Shown: positions 6,722-7,764 of the stretch, in pieces
Position numbering within the stretch: position 1 is the stretch's first letter
Layout of the letters: every line of letters begins with the position of its first letter
NCBI GenBank assembly: GCA_026785815.1
Contig: JAJAZH010000008.1
Span: 1-7,764, forward strand
Direction: 5' to 3'
From: Ramlibacter sp.
GTDB taxonomy: Bacteria; Pseudomonadota; Gammaproteobacteria; Burkholderiales; Burkholderiaceae_C
DNA length: 7,764 nucleotides
The notes under the pieces: generated by a model
What the model saw: only the letters and a program-made list of their open reading frames with translations
Told to the model about the DNA's origin: nothing
Databases searched by the model: none
Program-made: the position numbers and the translations under genes

Positions 6722-7642
6722 TCAGCCCTTGTCGCCCTTGCGCTGGGCCCGCGGATGCGCCGCGTCGTAGGCCTTGGCGAGGTGCTGGAAGTCGAGCCGG
6801 GTGTAAACCTGCGTCGTGGTGATATTGGCGTGCCCCAGCAGCTCCTGGACCGCCCGCAAATCGCCGCTGGACTGCAGCACATGGCTGGCGAACGAATGGC
6901 GCAGCATGTGCGGATGCACCGGCGTCGCCAGCCCGGCCTTCAGGCTGCGTTGCCGCAGGCGCTGCCAGACCGCCTGCGCCGTCAGCCGGGTGCCGTGCCT
7001 CCCGGTGAACAGGGCAGCCTGCTGGGTCCGGGCGTCGGCCCCGTCGCGCAGCGCCAGCCAGGTTTCGAGCGCCGCCAGCGCCTTGCGCCCGACCGGGACG
7101 CTGCGCCGCTTGGCGCCCTTGCCCAGCACGTGGGCTTCTGCCGCCTGCAGGTCGATCCAGCCACGCGCGCCGCTGCTGGCAATCGCATCCAGACCGACCA
7201 GCTCGCCCACCCGCAGGCCGCAGCCATAGAGCAGTTCCACCATCGCTGCGTCACGCGCTTCGAGCCAGGGATCGGCGGATTGGTCGCGCCAATCGGCGAA
7301 CTGAACCGAATCGTCGACCGCGAGCGCCTTCGGCAGCGGCTTGGGCGCCTTGGGCGCGCGCACGTCCTGCACCGGGTTGCTCTGCACCCGCCCTTCGCGC
7401 CCGAGCCAGGTGTAAAAGCCGCGCCAGCCCGACAGGATCAGCGCAATGCCGCGTCCGCTGCGTCCGCCGCCGTGCATCTGCGCGACCCAGCGCCGGATGT
7501 GCGCGTTCTGCACGGCAAGCAGCGCGATGCCCCCCACTGCCGCGAATTCCGATAGCTTCTGCAGATCGAGCGCATACAGCTCCACGGTGCGCTGCGCCAG
7601 GCGCTTCTCGACCCGGACATGCTCGAGATACTTCTCGACCAA
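6722..7642 (-). CDS. xerC: Tyrosine recombinase XerC
   Basis: A site-specific recombinase that, with XerD, resolves chromosome dimers at dif during division. From TTG 7642 it is 306 aa (E. coli XerC 298). The N-terminal SAM-like core-binding domain covers about 1-95 (YLEHVRVEKRLAQRTVELYA at 5-24). The catalytic domain holds the full set R144 (GCGLRVGEL), K175 (GKGAKR), H245 and R248 (HMLRHSF), H271 (LLGH) and nucleophile Y280 (VYTRLD), spaced as in E. coli XerC. TTG 7642 is preferred because GGAGA lies 7 nt upstream and the length fits. In-frame GTG codons at 7660 and 7741 are alternatives, but both lie inside a repeat and would add residues that merely translate that repeat. XerC is chosen over XerD from sequence flavour only. 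The gene converges on the ABC remnant. Confidence 0.9.
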   Translation of the reverse strand: MVEKYLEHVRVEKRLAQRTVELYALDLQKLSEFAAVGGIALLAVQNAHIRRWVAQMHGGGRSGRGIALILSGWRGFYTWLGREGRVQSNPVQDVRAPKAPKPLPKALAVDDSVQFADWRDQSADPWLEARDAAMVELLYGCGLRVGELVGLDAIASSGARGWIDLQAAEAHVLGKGAKRRSVPVGRKALAALETWLALRDGADARTQQAALFTGRHGTRLTAQAVWQRLRQRSLKAGLATPVHPHMLRHSFASHVLQSSGDLRAVQELLGHANITTTQVYTRLDFQHLAKAYDAAHPRAQRKGDKG

Positions 7643-7648
7643 AGGAAT

Positions 7649-7683
7649 ATCTCCCCCCACGCTTGCAGCGACCGCTGCTGCGC
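7649..7683. repeat. 35-bp direct repeat, copy proximal to xerC
   Basis: It matches 7730-7764 at 34 of 35 positions (mismatch at 7653), 81 bp apart. It contains the palindrome GCAGCGACCGCTGC (7665-7678), a 5-6 bp stem with a tiny loop. It is probably part of a dispersed intergenic repeat, since similar GC-rich elements are common in Comamonadaceae genomes as far as I recall; this was not searched. Confidence 0.85.
7650..7654 (-). promoter_or_regulatory. Shine-Dalgarno supporting the TTG start of xerC
   Basis: GGAGA lies 7 nt before TTG 7642. It sits at the inner end of the repeat copy; the one base that differs between the copies (C at 7653 versus G at 7734 on the plus strand) creates GGAGA here, where the distal copy reads GCAGA. 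Confidence 0.5.
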
Positions 7684-7684
7684 T

Positions 7685-7699
7685 GCCCCCCGAGGGGGC
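7685..7699. repeat. GC hairpin between the two direct repeats
   Basis: GCCCCC-CGA-GGGGGC is a perfect 6-bp stem with a 3-nt loop. Together with the flanking repeats and the following GGGGCGGCCCGGCGG stretch it resembles a REP-like intergenic element. There is no T-run on either side, so it is not a canonical terminator. Confidence 0.6.
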
Positions 7700-7729
7700 G
7701 TTCGCGCCTTGGGGCGGCCCGGCGGCGCG

Positions 7730-7764
7730 ATCTGCCCCCACGCTTGCAGCGACCGCTGCTGCGC
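7730..7764. repeat. 35-bp direct repeat, distal copy at the window edge
   Basis: Second copy of the repeat at 7649-7683, with palindrome GCAGCGACCGCTGC at 7746-7759. It reaches the right edge of the window, so its full length and whether the 81-bp unit continues cannot be seen. A GTG inside it (7741) opens the extended but doubtful xerC frame. Confidence 0.85.

Noticed and set aside
7640..7764. CRISPR array or IS end
   Set aside because: Only two repeat copies are seen with one GC-palindromic spacer, and there are no transposase, terminal inverted repeat or cas genes in the window.

Overview
The window looks like a chromosomal segment of a GC-rich betaproteobacterium, most likely order Burkholderiales and probably Comamonadaceae-like. 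The evidence is the high GC content, the protein flavour, and the gene set xerC, rlmI, a COG0523 GTPase, a dksA-type regulator and a STAS-domain protein. The assignment rests on recognising families by eye; no search was run. Every intact gene is read from the minus strand, so the biological order runs from high to low coordinates. The only plus-strand coding trace is a broken ABC-transporter ATPase.

Right edge (about 7640-7764): two 35-bp direct repeats, 81 bp apart and differing at one base, flank a GC-rich hairpin. They resemble a dispersed intergenic repeat and abut the start of xerC. xerC (7642-6722) encodes a complete tyrosine recombinase for chromosome dimer resolution with all six catalytic residues. 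Tail-to-tail with it, 10 bp away, lies the remnant of a LivF-like ABC ATPase (6299-6711). It has lost its N-terminal half with Walker A, and a frameshifting deletion has removed the signature motif.

Middle (3974-6240): a secreted cyclase-family (kynurenine formamidase-like) hydrolase with a clear signal peptide and ribosome binding site is followed 40 bp later by rlmI, a 23S rRNA m5C methyltransferase. The cyclase and the ATPase remnant look like an accessory insertion or deletion zone inside an otherwise housekeeping block.

Left half (1-3896): a COG0523 (CobW/YjiA-like) metal-chaperone GTPase with a histidine-rich loop is followed by a dksA-type gene. The DksA protein has a normal coiled-coil tip, but three of its four zinc-finger cysteines are replaced, and it carries a very long Lys/Ala/Pro-rich, histone-like N-terminal tail. 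It appears to start at TTG, preceded by a good Shine-Dalgarno and overlapped by a 28-codon upstream frame. Downstream is a large STAS-domain protein with a Pro/Ala-rich linker and a helical-repeat-like segment, cut by the left window edge.

I see no rRNA, tRNA, CRISPR array or complete mobile element. I found no clearly undescribed system. The strongest candidates for a second look are the zinc-ligand-poor, histone-tailed DksA beside a metal GTPase, its overlapping leader frame, the two-deletion ABC pseudogene, and the repeat pair at the xerC start.
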